From Phytoactinopolyspora mesophila (GTDB taxonomy: Bacteria; Actinomycetota; Actinomycetes; Jiangellales; Jiangellaceae): DNA of 64,000 bases. Where the stretch lies: contig NZ_WLZY01000005.1 of the NCBI RefSeq assembly GCF_010122465.1, forward strand, positions 242,901 to 306,900. The letters are read 5' to 3'. Shown here piece by piece: positions 1 to 7,895 of the stretch. Below the pieces are notes generated by a model. It was not told where the DNA came from. It worked only from the letters and a program-made list of their open reading frames with translations, and did not search any database. Position 1 is the stretch's first letter. Each line of letters opens with the position of its first letter. Both the position numbers and the translations under genes were made by a program.

Positions 1-2
1 TC

Positions 3-134
3 GCGGTGGGTGTGGCCGCGCTGGTCGCGTTTCTGGCCTACGTCTGGACCTACGGACGGCGTGCGGTGGCCGCCGGTGAGGTCGGCGATCTCGACCGCGC
101 CGCCCGCGGCGACGCCCTCCCCACAGCCGCCTGA
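3..134 (+). CDS. C-terminal fragment of a membrane protein, probably SpoIIM (stage II sporulation protein M family); 5' end outside window
   Basis: The open frame enters from the left edge and ends at TGA 132-134, giving 43 residues. It shows one hydrophobic segment (VAALVAFLAYVW) followed by a basic and acidic cytoplasmic tail (YGRRAVAAGEVGDLDRAARG). Actinobacterial SpoIIM/DUF95 proteins, as I recall them, end with a very similar FLAYVxxxGRR tail. A spoIIM gene convergent with the DUF58-MoxR operon is the usual context, and here the DUF58 gene is the next conserved gene on the opposite strand. The assignment is therefore an inference from a short tail plus synteny. Another polytopic membrane protein of the same cluster is possible. 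Confidence 0.5.
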   Translation, partial: AVGVAALVAFLAYVWTYGRRAVAAGEVGDLDRAARGDALPTAA

Positions 135-146
135 CCCGCTGTCGCT

Positions 147-222
147 CCGCCTAGATGATCATGTTTGGTGGGTTTTCTCGTGCAGCACCATGGGTCCAGG
201 CATGGTGATGCACGAGAAAACC
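147..222. repeat. Left palindromic repeat (family A) bounding the tetR-GAP cassette
   Basis: Positions 147-177 recur as an exact 31-bp inverted copy at 1744-1774 (core cctagatgatcatgtttggt). Inside this copy, 171-222 is a near-perfect hairpin. The arms ggttttctcgtgc (171-183) and gcacgagaaaacc (210-222) enclose a second stem, caccatg (186-192) with catggtg (201-207), and an 8-nt loop. It sits 12 nt after the SpoIIM-like stop and could also act as a transcription terminator. Confidence 0.85.
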
Positions 223-256
223 TGTGTCGGCCGACCGCCATGGGCAGGGGACGTGG

Positions 257-973
257 CTAGGCGACGAGCAGATTGATGATGGCATTGACGCTCAACCCGA
301 TACCGATGCCGCCGACGGTCCACCCCACGGCCTTGGCGTTGTGGCGTGTAAACCAGGCATTGATCTTGGTCAGTGTCGCTTCCGCCTTACTGTGCCAGGC
401 GATCCGGACGACGGTGAGGACAACCGCGGGCATAATCATCAGCAGGCAGTAGCCGGCTAGAGCGGTGCCGTAGGCGGCGGGGCTGAGGTCTGCGGCGGTG
501 AGAAGTCCGATGGCCACGAGATATGGCAGCATGGTGGCCACCTCAATGCTGGTGGCGGTCACGGCAAGCTTCGTCAGGGTGCCCGTGCCACCCTGACGGT
601 TCTCCGTAATCGCCTTGGAACGCCAGGATTGTAGCCGTCCGGGGGAGTCGCCCCGCTGCTTGATGCGCGCCTCGAGCCAGTAGCTGAGCGCGATGATCGC
701 CAACCCCAGCACCAGTTGTGCCAGGCGCAACGGTGTCTCGGGGATGCTTCCCAGCGCGTTCTGCCCGGCCTGGAGTGCGGCGTCGGCACCTGCGGCCAGG
801 GCGAGGCCGATGACGAAGTAGAACGCGGCCACCGTCCCGAGGTAGGCGGCGATGCGACTGGGGCGGATCCGGCCTGGTGCGAGTAGAAGCCAGATGGGAA
901 TGAGGAGAGTCCCGAAGCTCGTGCTGTCGATCAGGCTGAGCCCGGCAAGTGCGGCGACGAGCCCGCCGCTCAT
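257..973 (-). CDS. GAP-family (Sap / sulfolipid-addressing-like) integral membrane protein
   Basis: The 238-residue protein is almost entirely hydrophobic, with about six membrane segments. The first is near residues 5-28, two lie around 40-100, then a hydrophilic loop (near 105-130, EARIKQRGDSPGRLQSWRSK), and three more at about 135-160, 168-192 and 213-237. This matches the GAP family (LysE-like fold), named for the mycobacterial GPL-addressing and sulfolipid-addressing proteins that help export envelope lipids. The substrate here is unknown. Its ATG overlaps the stop of the TetR gene by 4 bp (ATGA), so the two are translationally coupled and the transporter is the likely target of that repressor. 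The pair interrupts the usual spoIIM-DUF58 neighbourhood. Confidence 0.8.
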   Translation of the reverse strand: MSGGLVAALAGLSLIDSTSFGTLLIPIWLLLAPGRIRPSRIAAYLGTVAAFYFVIGLALAAGADAALQAGQNALGSIPETPLRLAQLVLGLAIIALSYWLEARIKQRGDSPGRLQSWRSKAITENRQGGTGTLTKLAVTATSIEVATMLPYLVAIGLLTAADLSPAAYGTALAGYCLLMIMPAVVLTVVRIAWHSKAEATLTKINAWFTRHNAKAVGWTVGGIGIGLSVNAIINLLVA

Positions 974-1572
974 GGCGCACCGTCCCGGAAAAGGCGGTCG
1001 ATGTACGTGTGAAGCGCGGCCCGAATGACGGCCCGATCGTAGTGTGACTTGCTGGCCACCTGATTGAGCGATAGACCGTCGACGAAGGCGGCCAGCGTGC
1101 GCGCCTCCAGGCCTGCGTCGACGGATTCAGCCAGTTCGCCGGCCCGCTGGGCGCCTTCGAATGCACGGTGTAACCCGTCGACGAGCGACGCGACCGCGCT
1201 CAGATGTGTTTGCTGCTGTGCGTCATCGCTCAGTGACGATTGTACGAACGCCAGCCATACTCGGCTCTCGCGCTCTCGTTCGTCGTCGAGTGGGAGCAGT
1301 GCCTCTGTTATGCCGACGACTACATTGCGGACCGGGGGTTCGATCGGTACCGAGTCGACACGTTGGATCGTGCGCTGGTAGACGTGCTCGATGCCGAAGC
1401 GCAGCAGCTCATCTTTGGTCTTGAAGTAGCGTTGCACGAGCCCGACGGAGACGCCCGCAGTATCTGCGACGCGCCGGATGGTGGTGCGGTCCAGTCCGTG
1501 CTCGGCGACACTGTGGAGCAGCGCATCAGCGACCTGGCGCCGGCGGTCGTTCTCGGAGAGGTGTCGTGTCAT
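970..1572 (-). CDS. TetR-family transcriptional regulator
   Basis: This is a 200-residue protein starting MTRHLSENDRRRQVADALL. The N-terminal TetR HTH lies at about residues 10-55 (TTIRRVADTAGVSVGLVQRYF, then KTKDELL). The C-terminal ligand domain ends with a TetR_C-like stretch, DGLSLNQVASKSHYD. The in-frame ATG at 1638 would add 22 residues unlike the family, so I prefer ATG 1570-1572. That start has no ribosome binding site, because a palindromic operator abuts it directly, so a leaderless mRNA is plausible. It is the first gene of a two-gene operon with the GAP-family membrane protein and probably controls its own promoter. The ligand is unknown. Confidence 0.85.
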   Translation of the reverse strand: MTRHLSENDRRRQVADALLHSVAEHGLDRTTIRRVADTAGVSVGLVQRYFKTKDELLRFGIEHVYQRTIQRVDSVPIEPPVRNVVVGITEALLPLDDERERESRVWLAFVQSSLSDDAQQQTHLSAVASLVDGLHRAFEGAQRAGELAESVDAGLEARTLAAFVDGLSLNQVASKSHYDRAVIRAALHTYIDRLFRDGAP

Positions 1573-1599
1573 GGAAAAATAATACCGACATATTTTTCC
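1573..1599. promoter_or_regulatory. Palindromic operator abutting the tetR start codon
   Basis: The arms ggaaaaata (1573-1581) and tatttttcc (1591-1599) are perfectly complementary around a 9-nt centre. The AT-rich block stands out in this GC-rich DNA and touches the start codon of the TetR gene. It is a probable autoregulatory binding site that also covers the promoter. Confidence 0.6.
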
Positions 1600-1686
1600 G
1601 AAGCAAATACGCACCCCACCCGGTTGCGCCATGCTCATGACTCGCCGGCTGGATAAGCCGGGTGGCGCCGAGGATGGGCCCGCGCC

Positions 1687-1774
1687 TGATCATTGCTCGG
1701 GTTTCTCGTGCCTTGATAGGCCTGCAGGCATGGTGACGCAAGGGAAAACCCACCAAACATGATCATCTAGGCGG
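1687..1774. repeat. Right palindromic repeat (family A), inverted relative to the left copy
   Basis: Positions 1744-1774 are the exact reverse complement of 147-177. The element starts with tgatcat (1687-1693) and has atgatcat (1759-1766) near its other end. Between them is an imperfect stem-loop (gggtttctcgtgcc against gggaaaaccc with a few mismatches). It lies 7 nt from the end of the DUF58 gene. Together with the left copy it encloses exactly the tetR and GAP-family genes. Confidence 0.85.
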
Positions 1775-1781
1775 GGCAGGG

Positions 1782-3077
1782 TCAGAGTTGGCCGGCGGCC
1801 TTGAGATCGAGGTAGGCGTCGGCCACAGCCGGTGGTAGGTCGTCCGGATCGGCGTCGACCACGTGTGCACCGCGCCGCCGCAGCATCTGTGCCACGTGTT
1901 CGCGGCCGCGGCGGTCGTGTTCGGCGGCCGCGGCCGCGTAAACGGCGGCCGAATCGCCACGCGCGGCAGCCATCTCGGCCAGCCGGGGATCGGCAACCGC
2001 GGCGACCAGGACCGTGTGCCGCCCGGCCAGTGTCCCCACCACCGGGAGCAGACCCTGCTCAACGGTGCCTGAATCGATCCCGGTGATGATGACGACGAAC
2101 GCGTGCCGCCCGGCCCGGGCCCGGATCTCGGCGGCTAGACCGCGATAGTCGGTTTCCAGCAGTTCGGGCTCGACGGTGGCCAGCGCGTTCACCATTCGCG
2201 GTAGCACCTCGCTGGCCGCCGGCCGTTCGACCGCCGCCCGCACCCGGCGGTCGTATGCCAGGAGTTCGACCCGGTCGCCCGCCCGGGCGGCCAGGGTGGC
2301 CAGGAGCAGTCCGGCATCCATGGCGGCGTCCAGTCGCGGCGCGTCGCCGACGCGGCCGGCCGACGTGCGCCCGGTGTCGAGCACGACCAGCACGTGCCGG
2401 TCGCGTTCCGGGCGCCATGTGCGTACGACGACGTCGCCGCGCCTCGCGGTGGCCCGCCAGTCGATGGACCGGGTGTCGTCGCCGACGACATACTCGCGTA
2501 GGGAATCGAACTCGGTACCCGCGCCGCGGATCTGCACCGCCGAGCGGCCGTCGAGCTCGCGCAACCGTGCCAGCCGCGACGGCAGATGCCGGCGGGCATG
2601 AAACGGAGGCAGCACCCGCACGGTCCACGGCACCACATGTGAGCCTTGTCGCCCCGCCAATCCGAGCGGGCCCATGCTGCGGACGGTGACGCGGTCGGCG
2701 GGCCGGTCACCTCGTCTGGAGGGGAGCAGCTCCACGGTGACCACACGCCGTTCCCCGGGCGGGATATCGACGTCGAAGCGGTCAAGCACCACACCCGCTG
2801 ACGGCGGCCAGGCGTCGCGTAGCACGCCCCGAACCCGGCGGCGGCCCTGGTTCAGCACGGTGAGTGTGACGGTCGCAGAGGCACCCAGGCGCACGGTTGT
2901 GTCGCCGCTCCGGGTGAACCGCAGCGGACGCACCGGGCCGGCCAGCGCGGCGTCGACGACGACGATCAGCAGGACCACACCGGTGGCGGCGAGGATGCCC
3001 GTGAACGTCGGCATCGCGACACCGACGACGACGGCGGCCAGCGCCGCCAGCAGTGCGACTCCGCCGGACAGAACCAT
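1782..3077 (-). CDS. DUF58 domain protein (vWA-like), partner of MoxR ATPase
   Basis: The protein has 431 residues from ATG 3075-3077, whose first base is the last base of the MoxR stop (TGATG junction). Two hydrophobic helices occupy residues 5-45, followed by a beta-rich region. The diagnostic DUF58 motif is FDSLREYVVGDDTRSIDWRA, and a vWA-like fold begins HVLVVLDTGR. In this family the DUF58 protein is membrane-associated and works with a MoxR AAA+ ATPase, probably in assembling or activating envelope complexes; the exact target is not known. Possible longer starts on this frame run antisense into moxR and are not supported. It is the last gene of the 7.1-1.8 kb operon. Confidence 0.9.
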   Translation of the reverse strand: MVLSGGVALLAALAAVVVGVAMPTFTGILAATGVVLLIVVVDAALAGPVRPLRFTRSGDTTVRLGASATVTLTVLNQGRRRVRGVLRDAWPPSAGVVLDRFDVDIPPGERRVVTVELLPSRRGDRPADRVTVRSMGPLGLAGRQGSHVVPWTVRVLPPFHARRHLPSRLARLRELDGRSAVQIRGAGTEFDSLREYVVGDDTRSIDWRATARRGDVVVRTWRPERDRHVLVVLDTGRTSAGRVGDAPRLDAAMDAGLLLATLAARAGDRVELLAYDRRVRAAVERPAASEVLPRMVNALATVEPELLETDYRGLAAEIRARAGRHAFVVIITGIDSGTVEQGLLPVVGTLAGRHTVLVAAVADPRLAEMAAARGDSAAVYAAAAAEHDRRGREHVAQMLRRRGAHVVDADPDDLPPAVADAYLDLKAAGQL

Positions 3078-4069
3078 CAGCGCGGCACCGGGACTGTCGC
3101 CAGAATCGAGTCCAGCACGGAGTCGGCGCCGATGCCCTCCATCTCCGCTTCGGGGCGCAGCGCCAGCCGGTGCCGCAATGTGGGCCCGGCCAGCGCTTTG
3201 ACGTCGTCGGGGGTCACGAAGTCCCGCCCGGACAGCCACGCCCATGCGCGTGAGGTCTTCAGCAACGCCGTGGCGCCACGTGGTGAGACGCCGAGCTGCA
3301 CCGACGGCGAATCCCGGGTCGCCTGGCAGACGTCGACGATGTACCCGATCACCTCAGGGGCGATACGAACCCCGGAGATGGCTGCCCGTCCCGCTTCCAG
3401 GTCCGCTGGAGAGGCGACGGGCCGCACACCGGCGGCGGCCAGATCGCCGGGATCGAACCCCTCCGCGTGCCGCTGCAGGATGCTGATCTCGTCGTCACGA
3501 CCGGGCAGCGACACCGTGAGCTTGAGCAGGAACCGATCCAGCTGCGCCTCCGGCAGCGGGTACGTTCCCTCGTATTCGACGGGGTTCTGGGTGGCGGCGA
3601 CGACGAACGGATCGGGCAGTGCCCGCGGGGTCCCGTCGACGGACACCTGCCGCTCCTGCATCGCCTCCAACAGGGAGGACTGCGTCTTCGGTGGCGTCCG
3701 GTTGATCTCGTCCGCGAGCAGCAGATTGGTGAAGACGGGCCCGGCCGAGAACGAGAACTGAGCGGTGCGCGCGTCATAGACCAGCGATCCGGTGACGTCA
3801 CCGGGCATGAGATCCGGGGTGAACTGGACTCGCTTGGTGTCCACTTCCAACGACGCGGCCAGAGTGCGCACGAGCAGCGTCTTCGCCACCCCGGGAACAC
3901 CTTCGAGCAGCACGTGGCCGCGGCAAAGCAGCGCAATCACCAAGCCGCTGACGACGGAGTCCTGCCCCACGACGGCTTTGGCCACCTCCTCGCGCACGGC
4001 GCTTAGCGCGGACCTGGCTTGCTCCGGGGAGCCGGACGAGCTGGTTGCGGCATCGGACGCTTCGGTCAC
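3077..4069 (-). CDS. MoxR-family AAA+ ATPase
   Basis: The 330-residue protein starts at GTG 4067-4069, preceded by a strong ribosome binding site (aggaggt, 9 nt spacing) and overlapping the DUF4350 stop by 4 bp. The Walker A motif is EGVPGVAKTLL, Walker B is LLLADEINRTPPK, and sensor motifs include AATQNPVEYEGTYPLPEAQ, which is typical of MoxR. A longer frame reaching 4684 overlaps the upstream gene and lacks family similarity. MoxR ATPases act as chaperone-like remodelling enzymes, usually for vWA-domain partners. Here that partner is the DUF58 product encoded immediately downstream. Confidence 0.95.
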   Translation of the reverse strand: MTEASDAATSSSGSPEQARSALSAVREEVAKAVVGQDSVVSGLVIALLCRGHVLLEGVPGVAKTLLVRTLAASLEVDTKRVQFTPDLMPGDVTGSLVYDARTAQFSFSAGPVFTNLLLADEINRTPPKTQSSLLEAMQERQVSVDGTPRALPDPFVVAATQNPVEYEGTYPLPEAQLDRFLLKLTVSLPGRDDEISILQRHAEGFDPGDLAAAGVRPVASPADLEAGRAAISGVRIAPEVIGYIVDVCQATRDSPSVQLGVSPRGATALLKTSRAWAWLSGRDFVTPDDVKALAGPTLRHRLALRPEAEMEGIGADSVLDSILATVPVPR

Positions 4070-5238
4070 GATGAACGTACCTCCTGTTCGAGTGCATCTA
4101 GCGTGTCCGCGAGGCGGACTAGTGCGGCGTCGTCTGCTGGGTCGGAGCCTATGAGTGCATCGGCGACGTCGGGGGGTGCCCAGGTGGAGTGAGCGGTCAC
4201 GGCGGCGACGACCTCGTGGGCGGGAGCGCCCGGGGGAAGTCCGAGCCGTTGCTGCAGCCGGCGAATGGTGGCGTCCCGGAGTATGGCCGCGGCATGCCCC
4301 CGCGAGCGGCCGCGGCGGTACAGACGAGCACGCCCCTCCGTGGCCTCCGCGGCCCGGACGACGACCGGCAGCGGTTCGGCGACGACGGGACCGAGGCGCC
4401 GGGACCGCCACCAGGCGGCGAAGGCGACCGCGATCACCAGTTGCCACGACACCGCCACCACCCAGTCCGGAAGCAGCTCGGCGACGCTCTGTTCGGTGCC
4501 CGGCGGTGGCTGGTAGCTGGGCCGGTACCAGATCAGGTGGTCGTTCTGCCCGAGCAGCCCCATGGCCAGCGCGGCATTCCCGTCCTGGTCCAGGTACCGG
4601 TTGATCAACGGTGCGTGTGAGCCGAGCAGGACGAGCCGGGCGTCGCCGGCGGTGCTGCCGATCAGTAGCGAACCGTCGTAGCACGTGGTTGTACCGGCCG
4701 GGCCGTCGTAATACCGCACGCCGAGCCGGACCGTCCCGGCCCGTTCGGCCACGGGCAGGTCACAGTTGGGCGCCAGGACCTCGTCGAACGACTCGCCGGA
4801 GACGGTGTAACCGGGCGTGAACTCGTCGAGCCGGGTGGGCGCGACCAGCACGAGGTCCAAACTGCTGGCGGCCAGCTCGTCGAATTGTTCTGAGTGCAGC
4901 CGGTCCGGCTCGGTGACGAGAATGGTGCTATCGGTTCCCGCGGCAGCCACGGCGTCGTTGTTGGTGCGTACCGGCGTAACTTCGACTCCCTGTTGCTCCA
5001 GCACGCGGATCAGTGCGCGGGCGCCGTTGGCATTGACCCCGTCGGGATCGAGGAAGCCACGGCCGGTTCCTTGCAGGATGGTGATGACCGAGGAGAACAC
5101 GATGAGGACCGCCACCATCAGGATGGGGAAGCGCCATCGCCGGAGCCGTTCGCGCAGATCAGGGCCAACGGGAGTCGGGGGCGCTGGGGCGGGCGACGCG
5201 GCAGGCGGCGCCTGAGCTGTGGTCGCGGATGCGCTCAT
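4066..5238 (-). CDS. DUF4350 domain membrane protein
   Basis: This 390-residue protein has a Pro/Ala-rich cytoplasmic start, a transmembrane helix at about 37-56 (FPILMVAVLIVFSSVITIL) and a large extracytoplasmic region. That region carries the DUF4350 signature near NGARALIRVLEQQGVEV and a Rossmann-like stretch (STILVTEPDRLHSEQFDEL). A second helix (WVVAVSWQLVIAVAFAAWW) follows, then a basic cytoplasmic tail. Genes of this family sit between DUF4129 and MoxR throughout actinobacteria, as here, with 4-bp overlaps on both sides. The function is unknown; co-translation suggests one envelope complex with MoxR and DUF58. Confidence 0.85.
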   Translation of the reverse strand: MSASATTAQAPPAASPAPAPPTPVGPDLRERLRRWRFPILMVAVLIVFSSVITILQGTGRGFLDPDGVNANGARALIRVLEQQGVEVTPVRTNNDAVAAAGTDSTILVTEPDRLHSEQFDELAASSLDLVLVAPTRLDEFTPGYTVSGESFDEVLAPNCDLPVAERAGTVRLGVRYYDGPAGTTTCYDGSLLIGSTAGDARLVLLGSHAPLINRYLDQDGNAALAMGLLGQNDHLIWYRPSYQPPPGTEQSVAELLPDWVVAVSWQLVIAVAFAAWWRSRRLGPVVAEPLPVVVRAAEATEGRARLYRRGRSRGHAAAILRDATIRRLQQRLGLPPGAPAHEVVAAVTAHSTWAPPDVADALIGSDPADDAALVRLADTLDALEQEVRSS

Positions 5239-5888
5239 CGGGGTACCGCCAGCGAAGGGCTGGTGCCGCCAGGCTCTTGCGGCCGGGCGCCACGCACAAG
5301 GCGGTCCAGCTCGCGCAGCACGGCGTCGTCGTCGGACGTGCCCTGCCGGCCGCCGTAGAGGACCTGGTCGAAGAGACGGGCGCCTCCGGCGAGTGCGGAG
5401 GCCGCCTCCGGCAGGCGTTCACCGGCGCTGCGGGCGGCCTCGTCTGCCGTACGTCCGACCTGGTGATCGATGACAACCCGCTCTTCGAGGTGGACGACGA
5501 CGCCTCGAAAGCGTTCCAGCACCGCTGTTGTCCAGTCACCGGCGTCGGCCGCGGCGTCGGCGGCCTTGCGGTGATCCGCGGCCGTGCGGCGTTTCCCGGC
5601 GAAGATCGGATCGCTTGCCGCCTTGCGCCGGGCCAGCGGGCCGGTGCGCAGGACGACGAGCACCGCGGCCGTCACGATGGCGACCATGATCAGCACGATG
5701 GCCAGGCCGCCGGGGATCAAATCGGAAGCGCCGCTGATCAGGCGGTTGAACTGCTCCAAGATCCATTCCAGTACCCGTGCCGGCAGCGACGCCTCTCGCT
5801 GGTAACCCGGCTGCGACAGTTCATGGCGGGCGAGGTCTTGTGCCTCCTCCCGGTCGAGTTCGACCGGAGCGCTGGCCAAAAAAGTCAT
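5235..5888 (-). CDS. DUF4129 domain membrane protein
   Basis: The protein has 217 residues from ATG 5886-5888, overlapping the stop of the upstream gene by 4 bp. It begins MTFLASAPVELDREEAQDLA with an amphipathic N-terminal part, then one transmembrane helix at about 57-80 (GLAIVLIMVAIVTAAVLVVL). The cytoplasmic DUF4129 part holds the conserved AVLERFRGVVVHLEERVVI and GRTADEAARSAG stretches. Its C-terminus ends the 4-bp overlap with DUF4350. The longer upstream frame on this strand is antisense noise. It belongs to the MoxR-DUF58 envelope operon; the biochemical role is unknown. Confidence 0.85.
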   Translation of the reverse strand: MTFLASAPVELDREEAQDLARHELSQPGYQREASLPARVLEWILEQFNRLISGASDLIPGGLAIVLIMVAIVTAAVLVVLRTGPLARRKAASDPIFAGKRRTAADHRKAADAAADAGDWTTAVLERFRGVVVHLEERVVIDHQVGRTADEAARSAGERLPEAASALAGGARLFDQVLYGGRQGTSDDDAVLRELDRLVRGARPQEPGGTSPSLAVPR

Positions 5889-7090
5889 TGCGAACCCGGC
5901 TGCGTCCCTCCTGGGTCGTAACCCTCGTGCCGGCCAGGGAGCTCCACGTTGGCCGCGCGAGCAAGCTCGATGTCGAGTGCCTCGCGGCGAATCCGGCGGT
6001 CGACGTACAGCAGCGCCGTGGCGCCGGCACTGAACGGCGCGGTGATCGTGGTGCTGACGATGCCGCCCAGGGTGCTGATCATCAATGCGCCGAACGACAT
6101 CCCGGCCATGGTGAACATGTCTCCGTCGCCGAACGTTGCTGGCAGGCTGAACGGCACGTTGACCACCTGGGCCACGATGAAGACGATGATCATCACCAGG
6201 AGCAGGATGGCGAACACTCGCCACCACGAGCCCGTGACCAGGCGGCTGGAACGCCGCAAGGATTCGATGACGCCGATCGGTACGGGGTATCCGTTGCCAC
6301 GTGACGTGGTCTCCAGCATCAGCGCCGGGGTAGACAGCGCGAACCGGACGTAGAGCCAGATGCCGATCAGCATGGCCGCGAGCCCGCCGAAGACAAGGAG
6401 CGCGACGGCAGCGCCGGCGTTGCCGCCAGCGGCTACCGCGATGGCTCCGGCCATCACGGCCCAGATCGCGCCGCTCCAGATCAGGGTGTAGAGAAGCGTC
6501 AGCCCGAACAGGCGGAGCAACCGGGGCTTCGCGTGCTGCCACGTTTCGGCGAGAGTGAGATCCTGTCCGATGACGGCCCGGCCGACGACGACGGTCAGCA
6601 TGCCGGTGAGGAAAACGGTGCCCACCCAGGTGACGAACAACAGGATGGCGGCGCCGCCCAGGGTGGTCCCGAGGAAGTCGAGAGCTTCATCCGCGGTGAT
6701 GTCGCGGCCGAGATCGTCCAGGGCGGTGGCCTCGCCCAACAGCACCCAGATGACGAGCATGCCGATGAGCTGAGTCACGACCGCCACGGCAGCCGAGAGC
6801 CCGAGCATCACCCGTGGGTTGCGCCGGATGGTGGTGACGGCACCGTCGAGAATCTCCCCGACACCGAGCGGCCGCAGCGGTACGACGCCGGGTTTGACGT
6901 CAGGGGCACGCCAGGACCAGCCAGGGGCATTGGTCCAGCCGTTCTGCTGATCGTGTGCACCACCGGCAGGCGGTTGGCCCGGACCACCGGGAGAGGGCTG
7001 GCCACTGGCAGGGGGTTGGCCACCGGGCTGCTCCCACCCGCGACCGCCGTCAGGCTCACCCCACCCGTGGGGGCCATCGGTTCCCGACAT
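5885..7090 (-). CDS. Polytopic membrane protein with glycerophosphoryl diester phosphodiesterase membrane-type domain
   Basis: The 401-residue protein starts at ATG 7088-7090 behind a gagagagagg ribosome binding site. Residues 1-65 are rich in Gly, Pro and Gln (GGQPPASGQPSPGGPGQPPAG) and probably disordered in the cytoplasm. After the conserved VVPLRPLGVGEILDGAVTTI come about six transmembrane helices between residues 95 and 360. No phosphodiesterase catalytic domain is present, so it is not an enzyme by sequence. This protein heads the DUF4129-DUF4350-MoxR-DUF58 operon and is divergent from mtrA, an arrangement conserved in actinobacteria. Its role is unknown and an accessory role in membrane assembly is inferred. 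Confidence 0.8.
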   Translation of the reverse strand: MSGTDGPHGWGEPDGGRGWEQPGGQPPASGQPSPGGPGQPPAGGAHDQQNGWTNAPGWSWRAPDVKPGVVPLRPLGVGEILDGAVTTIRRNPRVMLGLSAAVAVVTQLIGMLVIWVLLGEATALDDLGRDITADEALDFLGTTLGGAAILLFVTWVGTVFLTGMLTVVVGRAVIGQDLTLAETWQHAKPRLLRLFGLTLLYTLIWSGAIWAVMAGAIAVAAGGNAGAAVALLVFGGLAAMLIGIWLYVRFALSTPALMLETTSRGNGYPVPIGVIESLRRSSRLVTGSWWRVFAILLLVMIIVFIVAQVVNVPFSLPATFGDGDMFTMAGMSFGALMISTLGGIVSTTITAPFSAGATALLYVDRRIRREALDIELARAANVELPGRHEGYDPGGTQPGSQ

Positions 7091-7213
7091 CGGTTCCTCT
7101 CTCTCGGATCGCCCGCCGTTGGTTGTCTCCAAGTGTGCCGTTTCCGAAGTCATCATTGCACTTGGGAGGGCATGTGCTCGCAGTTGGGCGCTGGGAGTGT
7201 CACCATATGGACT

Positions 7214-7891
7214 ATGAAGGGACGTGTGCTCATCGTCGACGACGACACCGCGTTGGCGGAAATGCTTGGGATCGTGTTGCGCGGGGAGGGGTATGAGCAC
7301 GCCATAGTCACGAGTGGCGACGACGTCATGCCGACGTTCTGGGAGTTCAAACCCGACCTCGTCCTGCTCGATGTCATGCTTCCCGGCCGCGACGGTATCG
7401 ACGTCTGTAAGGAGATCCGCGCCGAGTCCGGGGTGCCGATCGTCATGCTCACCGCCAAGACGGACACCGTCGACGTCGTGGTCGGTCTCGAATCCGGGGC
7501 TGACGACTACGTGGTCAAACCGTTCAAACCCAAGGAGCTCGTGGCCCGGGTCCGGGCCAGGTTGCGTCGCACCGACGACCCCAAGCCGGAAACGCTTCAG
7601 GTAGGCGACGTCACCATCGATGTAGCCGGACACTCGGTGAAGCGCAACGGCGAGCCGGTCTCGTTGACGCCGCTGGAGTTCGACCTCCTGGCGTGTCTCG
7701 CCCGTCGCCCGTGGCAGGTCTTCACCCGTGAGGAACTGCTCGAGAAGGTGTGGGGCTACCGGCACGCCACGGACACCCGATTGGTCAACGTCCATGTCCA
7801 GCGGCTGCGCTCCAAGATCGAGAACGATCCGGAACGCCCTGAGATCGTCGTGACTGTTCGCGGCGTGGGCTACAAGGCAGGGGCAGGTTAG
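7214..7891 (+). CDS. mtrA: Response regulator MtrA
   Basis: The 225-residue OmpR/PhoB-type regulator has a receiver domain (residues 2-115) with the acidic pair at 9-10 (IVDDD), the phosphorylation site D53 (LLDVMLPGRDG), T80 and K102 (VVKPF). The winged-helix DNA-binding domain follows at about 128-222 and ends VVTVRGVGYKAG. Length and sequence fit MtrA, the essential actinobacterial regulator of cell division, envelope remodelling and osmotic response. The start ATG 7214 is the only one consistent with MKGRVLIVDDD; the ribosome binding site is weak (gggag about 16 nt upstream). mtrB follows after 4 nt and lpqB overlaps mtrB, the canonical operon. Confidence 0.97.
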   Translation: MKGRVLIVDDDTALAEMLGIVLRGEGYEHAIVTSGDDVMPTFWEFKPDLVLLDVMLPGRDGIDVCKEIRAESGVPIVMLTAKTDTVDVVVGLESGADDYVVKPFKPKELVARVRARLRRTDDPKPETLQVGDVTIDVAGHSVKRNGEPVSLTPLEFDLLACLARRPWQVFTREELLEKVWGYRHATDTRLVNVHVQRLRSKIENDPERPEIVVTVRGVGYKAGAG

Positions 7892-7895
7892 GCAA

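Noticed and set aside
3077-4684. A longer MoxR frame starting at 4684
   Set aside because: The extra 205 residues run through the DUF4350 gene in another frame; the GTG at 4069 has a strong ribosome binding site and the proper family start.
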